DNA of 64,000 nucleotides from Actinomycetes bacterium (GTDB taxonomy: Bacteria; Actinomycetota; Acidimicrobiia; Acidimicrobiales; Microtrichaceae): NCBI GenBank assembly GCA_024222295.1, contig JAAEPF010000017.1:1-64000 (forward strand), written 5' to 3'. The stretch's first letter is position 1. Each line of letters starts with the position of its first letter. This document shows positions 35,836 to 48,111 of the stretch, piece by piece. A program made the translations under genes and the position numbers. The notes below the pieces were generated by a model. The model did no database searches. It was not told the origin of the DNA and saw only the letters and a list, made by a program, of their open reading frames with translations.

Positions 35836-36872
35836 GCGATGCTCCTGTGGCCGCTGGTGGCCCGGCGCCGGGCCAGGTTGTGCTCGGGGTGGAGACGAGC
35901 TGTGACGAGACCGCGGCGGCCGTTGTCCGCGACGGCACCGAGGTGCTGTCCTCGGTCGTGTCGTCCCAGGTCGACCTGCATGCCCGGTACGGCGGCGTGG
36001 TGCCCGAGATAGCTAGCCGTGCCCACACCGAACTGCTCATTCCGGTCACCGCCCAGTCAATGGTGGAGGCGGGGGTGCACGGCAGCGATGTGTCGGCGGT
36101 GGCCGCCACCAACGGCCCCGGGCTGATCGGGGCGCTGCTCGTGGGCGTGTCAGCGGCAAAGGCCCTGGCGCTCACCTGGGGCGTGCCGTTCGTGGCGGTC
36201 AACCACCTCGAGGCCCACCTGTACGCGGCGCTGCTCGAGGAGCCCGAGCTCGAGTTCCCAATGGTGGTGCTGCTGGTCTCGGGCGGCCACACGATGCTGA
36301 TCCAGATGAACGGCCATGGTGACTACGCGCTGCTCGGCGAGACACTCGACGATGCCGCGGGCGAGGCGTTCGACAAGGTGGCCCGGTTCCTCGGGCTCGG
36401 CTACCCCGGCGGCCCCGCCATCGACACCGCGGCGTTGTCGGGTGACCCCGAGGCGATCGACTTTCCGCGGGCGATGATCGGCGACGGCCTGGACTTCTCC
36501 TTCAGCGGGCTCAAGACCGCAGTCGTGAACCATGTGCGTGACAACCCGTCGGCGGCCACCGAGGACGTCGCTGCCAGCTTCCAGGCCGCCGTGGTCGACG
36601 TGCTTGTGGACAAGTCCCGCCGCGCGGCCGGGCAGTTCGGAGCCAAGGCGCTGGCGCTGGGAGGGGGAGTGGCCGCCAACACCCTGTTGCGCGAGCAGTT
36701 CCTCGGGGCGTGCGCCGATGACGGCATCCAGGGGTTCCTGCCCAGCCGTTCGATGTGCACCGACAACGCGGCGATGGTGGCTTCGGCCGGTTGGTACCGC
36801 CTCCACCGGCTCGGGCCCTCGGGTCTGGATGTGGGCGCAGACCCCCGCGACCGTCTGTTCCACGGTCCCTGA
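35832..36872 (+). CDS. tsaD: tRNA N6-adenosine threonylcarbamoyltransferase TsaD
   Basis: A 346-aa enzyme that transfers threonylcarbamoyl from its AMP ester to A37 of ANN-decoding tRNAs. The actin-like fold shows [15 protein letters not shown]. Metal ligands are in [11 protein letters not shown] (HxxxH), then [11 protein letters not shown] and [24 protein letters not shown] ~15-residue Ala/Pro-rich extension precedes the core. It ends the t6A block; the CIRCE-groESL region follows 125 nt later. Confidence 0.96.
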   Translation: MSDAPVAAGGPAPGQVVLGVETSCDETAAAVVRDGTEVLSSVVSSQVDLHARYGGVVPEIASRAHTELLIPVTAQSMVEAGVHGSDVSAVAATNGPGLIGALLVGVSAAKALALTWGVPFVAVNHLEAHLYAALLEEPELEFPMVVLLVSGGHTMLIQMNGHGDYALLGETLDDAAGEAFDKVARFLGLGYPGGPAIDTAALSGDPEAIDFPRAMIGDGLDFSFSGLKTAVVNHVRDNPSAATEDVAASFQAAVVDVLVDKSRRAAGQFGAKALALGGGVAANTLLREQFLGACADDGIQGFLPSRSMCTDNAAMVASAGWYRLHRLGPSGLDVGADPRDRLFHGP

Positions 36873-36996
36873 CCCGGCTGGCAACCCGAGATCGCCCACC
36901 TTGGTCATCTCTCGGCTGGGACCGTGCCGCGATTTCGGGGTTCTGGGGCCGTGTCAGGCTGATTTCTCAGGCTTCGGGGGCCGTTCGCGGGGGCGG

Positions 36997-37023
36997 TTAG
37001 CAGTCTCGGGTGGAGAGTGCTAC
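36997..37023 (+). promoter_or_regulatory. CIRCE operator 1 (HrcA site)
   Basis: TTAGCAGTC, 9-nt spacer, GAGTGCTAC. It differs from the consensus TTAGCACTC-N9-GAGTGCTAA at two positions, one in each arm. It lies 97 nt before the groES start. Confidence 0.85.
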
Positions 37024-37025
37024 CT

Positions 37026-37052
37026 TTGGCACTCGCCCTTGGGGAGTGCCAA
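37026..37052 (+). promoter_or_regulatory. CIRCE operator 2 (HrcA site)
   Basis: TTGGCACTC, 9-nt spacer, GAGTGCCAA: a perfect 9-bp inverted repeat with symmetrical A-to-G and T-to-C changes from the consensus. It lies 2 bp after operator 1, giving a tandem pair. The symmetry suggests that it is a functional HrcA site. Confidence 0.9.
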
Positions 37053-37119
37053 CTGCCCGGGCAATACCCCTACCCACCACGAGACTCGCAGCCAGAACTG
37101 TGGGCATCCGGAGGATTGC

Positions 37120-39104
<1,985 letters not shown>

Positions 39105-39148
39105 TCCCTTCGGGGACACACCAGCCGACTGGCTGAATTACGAACAGG

Positions 39149-39184
39149 ATGGGGGTCGGCATCGCCGGCCCCCATCCGTCGTTT
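39149..39184 (+). terminator. groESL rho-independent terminator
   Basis: A 12-bp stem (39149-39160 / 39164-39175, one G-T pair) with a 3-nt loop, followed within a few bases by a T-run ending at 39184. Confidence 0.8.
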
Positions 39185-39199
39185 TCGCACGCCCCACGG

Positions 39200-39248
39200 G
39201 TTTCGTTGGTGCTGGATCACGTAAGGCGTGATCCAGCACCAACAGAGC
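39200..39248 (+). repeat. REP-like hairpin repeat, copy 1
   Basis: A 49-nt unit. GTTTCGTTGG leads into a hairpin whose 16-bp perfect stem spans 39206-39221 and 39227-39242 with a 5-nt loop, then ACAGAGC. Copy 2 at 58915-58963 has the same length and 37 of 49 identical bases. Two stem pairs have changed on both sides (GG/CC to CA/TG), so the hairpin itself is conserved. Confidence 0.7.
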
Positions 39249-39318
39249 TTCAGGACCATCCAGCACCGCCTGGGGACGACGAAGCGTCGGCGCCGACAGG
39301 TGGCATGCGGACCGCCGG

Positions 39319-39324
39319 TAGGCT
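39319..39324 (+). promoter_or_regulatory. -10 box for the leaderless 55-aa gene
   Basis: TAGGCT lies 6 nt before ATG 39331, with no ribosome-binding site between. Confidence 0.45.
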
Positions 39325-39330
39325 CAGGGC

Positions 39331-39498
39331 ATGGAAGACCTCCCGCCTCCGGACCCCTCGAAGCTGCTCGCCGACTGGATGGAATGGGAGCGCGGTGAGG
39401 AATCGCCGGGTCGGGTGCTGAGCAACCTCAAGACCCACGGCCTGCGCGAGGTGCTCGAGGCCATGGTGGGTGAGTCCCCGCCCGGCGGCGACGGGTGA
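39331..39498 (+). CDS. Small acidic protein of unknown function (55 aa)
   Basis: MEDLPPPDPSKLLADWMEWE, then RGEESPGRVLSNLKTHGL and REVLEAMVGESPPGGDG. The middle is amphipathic and probably helical, with Trp16 and Trp19; both ends are Pro/Gly-rich. A -10-like TAGGCT 6 nt upstream and a four-base overlap with the Nudix gene (GTGA) support it as a real gene cotranscribed with the hydrolase. I do not recognise the family and assign no function. Confidence 0.75.
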   Translation: MEDLPPPDPSKLLADWMEWERGEESPGRVLSNLKTHGLREVLEAMVGESPPGGDG

Positions 39499-40316
39499 GT
39501 GAGCGCGGCGGACCCCAGTTCATTCCCCGCCCGGAGCAGTGGCTCGAGGGCAGGCCGGCGCCGTGGTCACCGGACTTCGAGCCGGGCGACGGCGCCGGCA
39601 GCGCATCCGGGCGAGCCACACCGCTGGACGCATCCGAACTCGGCATCGCCAGGGTGCGCGAGGTGTTCCCGCGCTCGCGACGGGGAGTCCCGTCACCCGT
39701 GGAGAACACAGGCGCGGCTCCGTCCGCGGTGCTGGTGCCCTTTTTCGACGATGAATCCGGCGAGCTGACCGAAGGCGGGGGACTGCATGTGCTGCTGACA
39801 CGCCGCTCCTGGGGGCTTCGCACCCACCGCGGCGAGGTCAGCTTCCCCGGCGGCCGCTGCGAGCTCGAAGAGACCCCGGCCGAGGCCGCGGTTCGAGAGG
39901 CGTTCGAGGAAACCGATCTCGACCCGGACAGCGTCGAGGTCCTGGGGGAGCTGGATCACCTGACGACGGTCACGCGACGCGCCTACATCGTGCCCGTGGT
40001 CGCACTGCTGAGCGGCGTGCCCGATGTGACCGCCAACCCCGATGAGGTCGACAAGGTGCTGTTCGTGCCGGTGGCCGAACTGCTGTCCGCCGAGGTGTTC
40101 CGCGAGGAGCGGTGGGGCAGTGACGAGCTGCACCGACCCGTCTACTTCTTCGAGTTGTTCGGCGATTCGGTGTGGGGGGCGACCGCGGCGATGCTGCGCC
40201 AGGCCCTCGCGTTGTTGGTAGGAGTCGACCCCGGTCCGCTCGAGGACCTCGACCCGGCGCGCGGCGTGGCCACAGCGTTCCGGCTCACCGATGAACAGGC
40301 TCGTGGCGTGGTCTGA
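39495..40316 (+). CDS. Nudix hydrolase, CoA pyrophosphatase type
   Basis: A 273-aa protein. The NuCoA motif LLTRRSWGLRTHRGEVSFPGG (in two parts: LLTRRS and HRGEVSFPGG) precedes a complete Nudix box, GGRCELEETPAEAAVREAFEETDL, with the REAxEE core near residue 130. This pairing marks enzymes that hydrolyse CoA to phosphopantetheine and 3',5'-ADP. The first ~75 residues are a Pro/Gly-rich extension not typical of the family. GTG 39495 overlaps the 55-aa gene, and the downstream gene is convergent. Confidence 0.88.
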   Translation: MSERGGPQFIPRPEQWLEGRPAPWSPDFEPGDGAGSASGRATPLDASELGIARVREVFPRSRRGVPSPVENTGAAPSAVLVPFFDDESGELTEGGGLHVLLTRRSWGLRTHRGEVSFPGGRCELEETPAEAAVREAFEETDLDPDSVEVLGELDHLTTVTRRAYIVPVVALLSGVPDVTANPDEVDKVLFVPVAELLSAEVFREERWGSDELHRPVYFFELFGDSVWGATAAMLRQALALLVGVDPGPLEDLDPARGVATAFRLTDEQARGVV

Positions 40317-40348
40317 GCGACCAGGCCGCCGGGCGGGCGCGTGCGGCG

Positions 40349-40867
40349 CTACGGCCCCGAGGTGGAAGTGGCCCCGGACGTACTGGGCGTCGTGGGAGCG
40401 GTCGTCGGGCTGGTCGTCGGCGACGTCGTGGGAGACGTGGTGGGAGACGTGGTGGGCCGGTCGCCGGTCGTCGGCACGAGGGTCGGCTGGTTGGGCGCGG
40501 TGGTCGTGGTGTCGTTGGAGTCGCCGGAGTCGCGCACGAGCATGAACACGATCACGAGCGCAGCGACGATCAGCAAGGTGCCGAGCACCCACGGCACCGG
40601 AGAACTCGCGCCGCCCTTCTTGTCGCCGGCGGGAGGTGGGTAACCCCCGGCGGGAGGCTGACCCTGTGGCTGGTAGCCCTGGCCCTGCTGGGGGTAGCCC
40701 TGCTGTTGGGGCGGATACCCCGGCTGAGGTTGGCCCGGTTGCTGTTGGTAGCCGCCCTGCTGGGGCTGGCCGGGCTGCTGGGGGAAGCCGCCCTGCTGTG
40801 GCTGCTGGCCCTGACCGGGGCTCTGGGGCATGGGCTGGGTCGGATCAGATGGCGGTACGTCGCTCAT
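40349..40867 (-). CDS. Single-pass membrane protein with Pro/Gln-rich and Thr/Pro-repeat regions
   Basis: A 172-aa protein of three parts. Residues ~1-80 are Pro/Gln/Gly-rich with repeated QPQQGGY and QPGYPPQQ units. Residues ~92-112 are one membrane segment ([20 protein letters not shown]). The C-terminal ~60 residues are a Thr/Ser/Pro chain with TTSP repeats, encoded by a 12-nt tandem repeat near 40410-40460. The likely orientation has the Gln-rich part in the cytoplasm and the Thr-rich stalk outside. I do not recognise a function. The amidase gene lies upstream on the same strand. Confidence 0.75.
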   Translation of the reverse strand: MSDVPPSDPTQPMPQSPGQGQQPQQGGFPQQPGQPQQGGYQQQPGQPQPGYPPQQQGYPQQGQGYQPQGQPPAGGYPPPAGDKKGGASSPVPWVLGTLLIVAALVIVFMLVRDSGDSNDTTTTAPNQPTLVPTTGDRPTTSPTTSPTTSPTTSPTTAPTTPSTSGATSTSGP

Positions 40868-40916
40868 TGCCCCAGCCTAGGTAGGCAGCAGCTGTTTCGG
40901 ACGTCACTCGGCCGAA

Positions 40917-42110
40917 TCAGGACCGGTCGTCGCCGTGGTCGTGGCTGCTGAGCCGCGCCAGAAGGTCGACCAGGGCATCGTCGGAACCGGGGCGCGCCAG
41001 CAGTCCCACCGCGCCACCTGGACTCTGCAAGCGCGCCGGTGACCATGTGAGTTGGGGCCACCCGGACAGGCTGGCCGGGGCCATGAGCGCGACGGTCGAA
41101 CGCCTGAACCCGCCCAGGTCCTCGAGCGGCGAGTCGATGCGGGGCAAGGGCACACCCAGGGTGGGCGTCACCAACACGGTGTCCGGTGGGACCACCTGGG
41201 CGAGCAGTTCGGTGAACAGCCGCCGATCGGTGAGGTCGACCTCCACGGTTGCGTCGTCTTCCTCGGCGAACCCGCGGCATGCGGAGAGGCGCCGTGCCAC
41301 GTCTGCGTCGAGCGCGTCGGCGTTGCGTGTCGCCCAGTCGCCGAGGGTCTGCCAGACCTCCCGACCCTGGACTCGGCTGAGCAGGGCGCCCACGTCGTGG
41401 TTGACCAGATGGGCGACGGACACGGTCTCGAGTGTGGCGCCGACGACCTGGGCGACGACCCGGGCCCCTTCCACAAGCGGGGTGGCGTCGGGCGCGGCCA
41501 GGCTGGGGTCGACCATGACCCGGCGGATCGGCGCACTCGATGCGGGCCGCGGCGCCAGGACCTGCAGAGCCCGAGCCATGACGAGCGGATTCGCGGCCAA
41601 CAGTCCGCAGGTGTCGAAGCTCGGCGCCAGCGGGAGGCAGCCGGCCATGTCTATGGATCCCCACGTGGGCCGCAGCCCGTGGATCCCGCACAGCGCGGCC
41701 GGCACCCGCACCGAACCCGCCGTGTCGGTGCCGACGCCGAGCGCTGCGCGGCCGCCGGCCACCGCTGCCGCCGAGCCGGAGGATGAGCCGCCGGTGTACA
41801 GGTCCGGGTGACGAGGGTTGCGGGGAGCAGGGCCCTCAGAAGCGTTTCCCACGAGCGAGAACGCGAGCTGGTCGAGCTTGGCGAGGCCCACGATCTGGGC
41901 GCCGGCGCCACTGAGGCGAGTGACGACAGACGAGTTGGAGGTGGCCGGGTCGTGGGTTTCGCGCCAGCGACCGATCCCGAACGATGAGGTGTGACCCCTG
42001 AACGCGAAGCAGTCTTTCACCGCCGCGTCCACGCCGCTGAGCGGGCCGTCACCTGTGGGAGGCCCGACCGGCGAGTCGGTCACGAAGGCACCGAGGTCGT
42101 CATTGGCCAC
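40917..42110 (-). CDS. Amidase signature family hydrolase
   Basis: A 397-aa amidase. The Ser-cisSer-Lys triad is visible: Lys32 in AVKDCFAF, the cis-Ser in YTGGSSSGSAAAVAGG (~109-111) and the nucleophile Ser133 in GVGTDTAGSVRVPAAL. GTG 42110 is preferred because AGAGGA lies 6 nt upstream; GTG 42158 would add 16 residues overlapping the divergent gene. The substrate is not predictable from sequence; GatA is less likely because no gatB or gatC is nearby and the chain is short. Confidence 0.88.
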   Translation of the reverse strand: MANDDLGAFVTDSPVGPPTGDGPLSGVDAAVKDCFAFRGHTSSFGIGRWRETHDPATSNSSVVTRLSGAGAQIVGLAKLDQLAFSLVGNASEGPAPRNPRHPDLYTGGSSSGSAAAVAGGRAALGVGTDTAGSVRVPAALCGIHGLRPTWGSIDMAGCLPLAPSFDTCGLLAANPLVMARALQVLAPRPASSAPIRRVMVDPSLAAPDATPLVEGARVVAQVVGATLETVSVAHLVNHDVGALLSRVQGREVWQTLGDWATRNADALDADVARRLSACRGFAEEDDATVEVDLTDRRLFTELLAQVVPPDTVLVTPTLGVPLPRIDSPLEDLGGFRRSTVALMAPASLSGWPQLTWSPARLQSPGGAVGLLARPGSDDALVDLLARLSSHDHGDDRS

Positions 42111-42142
42111 GTTGTTCCTCTCGTGTGTGCGAGCCTGCGCCG

Positions 42143-43591
42143 GTGAGCGATCGTCCACAACCCGTCCCCCGCGAAGCTAGCGGTTCGCCCCTCGGCGCGG
42201 CCAAGGCCGCGGATGCCTGGGAACAGTGGGGTCCGGTTGCCTCGGGCATCCTCGCCGGTTACGCCCGGGGGCTGCGCGATCACCCGGTCGGCGCGTCCGT
42301 GGAGCCCGGCTGGTTGCTCGACAGGCTGCCGGCGGATGCGCCCGCTGAAGCAGAGGACTTCGCGCTGGTGCTGGCCGACATCGGGGAGCTGATCCTTCCC
42401 GCGATGGTCCACTGGCAGTCGCCGGGGTTCCATGGGTACTTTCCGGCCAACACGTCCTGGCCGGCAGCCCTGGCCGACTACCTGGCGGCCGGACTCGCCC
42501 AGCAGGGCATGTTGTGGGCCACCTCTCCGGCCTCGACCGAGCTCGAGATGCGCATGCTCGACTGGGTGGCCGCCTTGTCCGGGCTACCTGCGCGGTTCCG
42601 CCACGATGACCCCGGCCCGGGCGGAGGTGTGATCCAGGACTCGGCATCATCGGCAACGCTGGTGGCCCTGGTGGCGGCGCGCGAACGGGCGGGCGGCCGG
42701 GACCTCCTCGACCGCATGGTGGTGTACGCCTCGACCGAGGCGCACAGCTCGGTGATCAAGGGCGCCCGGGTCGCCGGGTTCCGCGAGGCGCACATCCGGT
42801 CGGTGGCCACCGACGACTCCCTGGCGATGCGGACCTCGGCGCTCTCGGAGCTGATGGCCGCGGATGTGGCCGCGGGGCTCATCCCGGCTGCGGTGGTGGC
42901 CACCGTGGGCACCACATCGACCATGGCCGTGGATCCCGTCGAGGACATCGCGGCGCTGGCGTCGACTGCCGGGGCATGGGTGCATGTCGACGCTGCGATG
43001 GCAGGGGCCGCGACCATCTGCGAAGAGTACCGCGACCTGCTCGCCGGCTCGGATGCTGTGGACTCGTGGGTGTTCAACCCCCACAAGTGGTGGGGGATCA
43101 CGTTCGACTGCTCACTGATGTGGCTTGCAGACCGCGGCCCCGTGCTCGACGCCCTGGCGATCACGCCGCCTTACCTGGAGCGGGACGCAGCCGCCGGCTC
43201 CGTGGTCGACTTCCGCGACTGGCAGGTGCCGCTGGGGCGCAGGTTCCGTTCCCTCAAGGTGTGGTTCGTGCTGCGGGCGATGGGTGCCGACGCGATCGCG
43301 GCGATGGTCCGCGAACACGTGGCGGAGGGCGAGTGGCTGGCCGGCAAGGTCGCCGAGTCGTCCACATGGGAGCTGGTGGCGCCTGCCAACCTGACCCTGG
43401 TGTGCGTGCGCCACGCCGCGGGCGACGACGCCACGAGGGCAGTGCTCGAATCGGTCAACAGCTCCGGCGAGGCGCTGCTGACCCTGACCGAGGTTGGTGG
43501 GCGGCCCGCCATCAGGCTCTCGGTGGGAAGCCCCAACACGACCCATGAGGATGTGGAGGCACTGTGGGGGCTGCTGCAACGAGAGCCGTGA
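42143..43591 (+). CDS. PLP-dependent decarboxylase, aromatic-L-amino-acid decarboxylase family
   Basis: About 482 aa from GTG 42143 (GTG 42125 is an alternative). It matches group II decarboxylases: FHGYFPANTSWPAALADYLA, GGGVIQDSASSATLVALVAAR, EAHSSVIKGARVAG, then VHVDAAMAGAA and the PLP lysine K315 in FNPHKWWG. Relatives decarboxylate tryptophan, tyrosine or DOPA; the substrate here is not predictable. It is divergent from the amidase, with only 32 bp between the starts, and convergent with guaB. Confidence 0.9.
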   Translation: MSDRPQPVPREASGSPLGAAKAADAWEQWGPVASGILAGYARGLRDHPVGASVEPGWLLDRLPADAPAEAEDFALVLADIGELILPAMVHWQSPGFHGYFPANTSWPAALADYLAAGLAQQGMLWATSPASTELEMRMLDWVAALSGLPARFRHDDPGPGGGVIQDSASSATLVALVAARERAGGRDLLDRMVVYASTEAHSSVIKGARVAGFREAHIRSVATDDSLAMRTSALSELMAADVAAGLIPAAVVATVGTTSTMAVDPVEDIAALASTAGAWVHVDAAMAGAATICEEYRDLLAGSDAVDSWVFNPHKWWGITFDCSLMWLADRGPVLDALAITPPYLERDAAAGSVVDFRDWQVPLGRRFRSLKVWFVLRAMGADAIAAMVREHVAEGEWLAGKVAESSTWELVAPANLTLVCVRHAAGDDATRAVLESVNSSGEALLTLTEVGGRPAIRLSVGSPNTTHEDVEALWGLLQREP

Positions 43592-43596
43592 GCATC

Positions 43597-43613
43597 GGGC
43601 CCCGGCGGGGCCC
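43597..43613. terminator. Bidirectional hairpin between decarboxylase and guaB
   Basis: A perfect 7-bp stem GGGCCCC / GGGGCCC with a GGC loop fills the 22-bp gap between the two convergent stop codons. Confidence 0.6.
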
Positions 43614-45819
<2,206 letters not shown>

Positions 45820-45828
45820 CGTTTCGGT

Positions 45829-46218
45829 ATGCCCACGTTGAGTTTCGACGGCGAGACACACGCCGAGATCGTTGTGAAGGTCCGCCGCTGGCTGGCCTCC
45901 CAGGATGGCCAGGAAGAGGCCTCGCCCACCGTTGCCGACACGGTCAGCCAGGGTGCCGAGGTGACCAAGGACGCGCTGAAGATCATTGCCTCGGCGGCGC
46001 CCGACCCGGTTGCACAGTCAGATGTGGTGAAGGGACTGACGAACATGGGATACAAGGCCACCGACGCAACAAAGGATGCGGTGATCACCGGGCTCGACTC
46101 GATCGAGGAGGCCACGGGCGGCAGCGTCGTGCGCCAGGTCACCGATGCCGGGCGCAAGGCCGTCTACGAGATGAACTCCCAGATCGCCAAGCAGCTGCTG
46201 AAGAACATCGTGCCCTGA
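45829..46218 (+). CDS. Hypothetical protein, soluble helical (129 aa)
   Basis: I do not recognise this family. The N-terminus (PTLSFDGETHAEIVVKVRRWLAS) looks like a small beta-helix unit. Residues ~40-95 are Ala/Asp/Thr-rich and probably helical, with VVKGLTNMGYKATDATKDAV. The C-terminus (AVYEMNSQIAKQLLKNIVP) is amphipathic. There is no signal peptide or membrane segment. A -10-like box 6 nt upstream and normal codon use support it as expressed. It is convergent with bioD, with a shared hairpin. Confidence 0.75.
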   Translation: MPTLSFDGETHAEIVVKVRRWLASQDGQEEASPTVADTVSQGAEVTKDALKIIASAAPDPVAQSDVVKGLTNMGYKATDATKDAVITGLDSIEEATGGSVVRQVTDAGRKAVYEMNSQIAKQLLKNIVP

Positions 46219-46257
46219 CGGGTCGCCCGTTCGAACGGCAGCACGACCGGGTCAGGG
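46213..46257. terminator. Bidirectional hairpin between 129-aa gene and bioD
   Basis: Outer arms CCCTGAC (46213-46219) and GTCAGGG (46251-46257) and a central palindrome CCGTTCGAACGG overlap the two convergent gene ends. Confidence 0.45.
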
Positions 46258-46947
46258 CAGGTCCGCCAGTCCGCCCAACCGGCGCGTGAGGTCATCGACC
46301 GACGTGAGCACCGGCCGTCCGGTCAGCTCCTCGAGCCACGCCCGGTTGCGCCGGTGCAGCTCGTCTGATTCGTCCCACCGGTTGAGGTAGGGCGTGATGT
46401 CGCCATCTGCGACATCCTCGGACTCGAGCGAATCGATCGCAGACCGCACGGCGCTGATGGTCCCGAGTCCCGCGTCGGCCACCAGCACGACTTCGTCGAC
46501 CTCCAGTTCGGAGACGAACCGGGCGCAGTCGCCGTCGTGCGCAATCGGCGAGCGAACGCCACCGGCGGTCTCCACCAGCGCAAGGTCGACCTGTCGGTCC
46601 GGCCAGGAGGTCCTGGTCTCGCCGACCAGCTGTTCGAGGCGGACAGGAGGCAGGTCGAGTGCATCGGCAGCCATGGGAGGCGCCATCGCCACCGGGTAGT
46701 AGCGGTTCCGGGGGCACACGGCCTCGATGGCCTCGCCGGTCGCGGCCGCCAGCACGTCGGCGTCGGTGGGCACGCCGGAGCTGGCGTCCGCCGGGTCGAA
46801 TGACTGGGCGGGCTTGCGGGCGCACACGGTGAGCCCTCGCTCGGCGAGGCCACGCAGCACCGCGGCCGAGACCCAGGTCTTGCCCACCTCGGTGCCGGTT
46901 CCGGCGATGGCGACCACGGCACGCGGGCGCTGTGGCGACTCACCCAT
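46252..46947 (-). CDS. bioD: Dethiobiotin synthetase
   Basis: A 231-aa ATP-dependent enzyme that closes the ureido ring of dethiobiotin from DAPA and CO2. The P-loop is AGTGTEVGKTWVSA near residue 16; ARKPAQSFDP, RYYPVAMAPPMAA and LALVETAGGVRSPI are typical. ATG 46947 is preferred because GGAGAGG lies 9 nt upstream; ATG 46956 would sit against that site. The gene overlaps the end of bioF by 8 nt and is third in bioA-bioF-bioD. Confidence 0.93.
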   Translation of the reverse strand: MGESPQRPRAVVAIAGTGTEVGKTWVSAAVLRGLAERGLTVCARKPAQSFDPADASSGVPTDADVLAAATGEAIEAVCPRNRYYPVAMAPPMAADALDLPPVRLEQLVGETRTSWPDRQVDLALVETAGGVRSPIAHDGDCARFVSELEVDEVVLVADAGLGTISAVRSAIDSLESEDVADGDITPYLNRWDESDELHRRNRAWLEELTGRPVLTSVDDLTRRLGGLADLP

Positions 46948-48109
46948 CGCGGTCATCCTCTCCGGAGAGCGGGTGACCCAGCTCTGTGCAGGCAGCCGTG
47001 AGCAGGTCGAGCTGGCTGCGCGTGTGCAACGAGGACAGCGCGACGCGCAGCCGACTGGTGCCCTGGGGGACTGTGGGAGGGCGGATGGCCGGCACCAGTA
47101 GCTGGCGTTCGAGCAGCGCCGCTGACACGGCCATCGCCTCTCTGTCATCGCCGATGACGAGCGGAATGATCGGCGAGGCGTGGCCGTGGCGAAGCCGATC
47201 GATGTTGTTGCGCAGCCTCGAGCGCAGGCGCTCACCCTCAGCGGAGGTTTCGATCCGCAGCGCCTCCAGGGCAGCGGCGGCGGCCGGCGGGGGAGGGGCG
47301 GTGCTGAAGATGAACGACCTCGCGGTGCTGACCGCGAGGTCGACCACGTGTCGGCTCGCCACGATGTACCCGCCGAGTGATCCCAGGGACTTCGACAGCG
47401 TGCCCACCAGTACCACGGATGCCTCGGGTGTGGCCGCCGCCGCAGCGTCGAACACGTCGTGAGCCACGTCGAGCACCAGCACGGCGTCGTACTGCGCGCA
47501 GAGGCGCGACAGCCGTGCCACGTCGACGACGTCGCCGTCCATCGAGAACACGACGTCGGAGACCACCACGGCGTGGCGCGCATCGCGCGAGGCGAGCCGG
47601 CTCTCGAGGTCCACCAGGTCGAGGTGTGCGTAGACCTCGGTGGGTATCCGCGAAAGCCGGGTGCCGTCGATGATCGATGCGTGGTTGAGCTCGTCGGAAT
47701 AGACCACTGAGTCGCCATGTGGAGCCGCTGCGGCGATGGCGCCGAGCGTGCCCAGGTTGGCTGCGTAGCCGGTGGGGAACAGGAGCGCCGCGGCATCGTC
47801 GAGGTCGGGCCGCTTCCACGCGGCGAGTGCGTCCTCCAACTCGTCGTGGACGGGCCGGCTGCCCACGACCAGCCGGCTTGCACCGCTGCCGGAGCCGAAT
47901 TCGTGTGCCGCATCCGCGGCGGCGGTGGCGACGGCCGGATGAGTTGCCAGGCCGAGGTAGTCGTTGGAGGCGAACTGCACCACCGGTTCACCCGTCGCGG
48001 TGACTGTGGTGGTGGTCCCCCCTGCACGAAGGGAGCGGATGGTGCGGCGCCGGCCACTGCGCTCGATCCCGTCGTTTGCGCGCTTGGCGGCCTCGTCGAA
48101 CCAGCCCAT
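46940..48109 (-). CDS. bioF: 8-amino-7-oxononanoate synthase (KAPA synthase)
   Basis: A 389-aa PLP enzyme condensing pimeloyl thioester with alanine. The PLP lysine is K240 in VGTLSKSLGSLGGY; FASNDYLGLATHP, GSGSGASRLVVGS and NHASIIDGTRLS are conserved. The usual DEAH at the PLP ring reads DVAH, keeping Asp and His but losing Glu. The gene starts two bases after the bioA stop. bioB and genes making pimeloyl are not in the window. Confidence 0.94.
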   Translation of the reverse strand: MGWFDEAAKRANDGIERSGRRRTIRSLRAGGTTTTVTATGEPVVQFASNDYLGLATHPAVATAAADAAHEFGSGSGASRLVVGSRPVHDELEDALAAWKRPDLDDAAALLFPTGYAANLGTLGAIAAAAPHGDSVVYSDELNHASIIDGTRLSRIPTEVYAHLDLVDLESRLASRDARHAVVVSDVVFSMDGDVVDVARLSRLCAQYDAVLVLDVAHDVFDAAAAATPEASVVLVGTLSKSLGSLGGYIVASRHVVDLAVSTARSFIFSTAPPPPAAAAALEALRIETSAEGERLRSRLRNNIDRLRHGHASPIIPLVIGDDREAMAVSAALLERQLLVPAIRPPTVPQGTSRLRVALSSLHTRSQLDLLTAACTELGHPLSGEDDRDG

Positions 48110-48111
48110 GT

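Noticed and set aside
40400-40460. CRISPR-like short repeats
   Set aside because: The 12-nt units are contiguous, lack spacers and encode the Thr/Pro repeats of a membrane protein.
42110-42158. The amidase starting at GTG 42158
   Set aside because: A good AGAGGA site lies 6 nt before GTG 42110, while 42158 would overlap the divergent decarboxylase start and add an unconserved 16-residue stretch.
46252-48057. A 601-codon minus-strand open frame spanning bioD and most of bioF
   Set aside because: Only its 3' third encodes BioD. The rest runs out of frame through bioF, whose own frame carries the PLP-enzyme motifs. High GC makes long spurious frames common.
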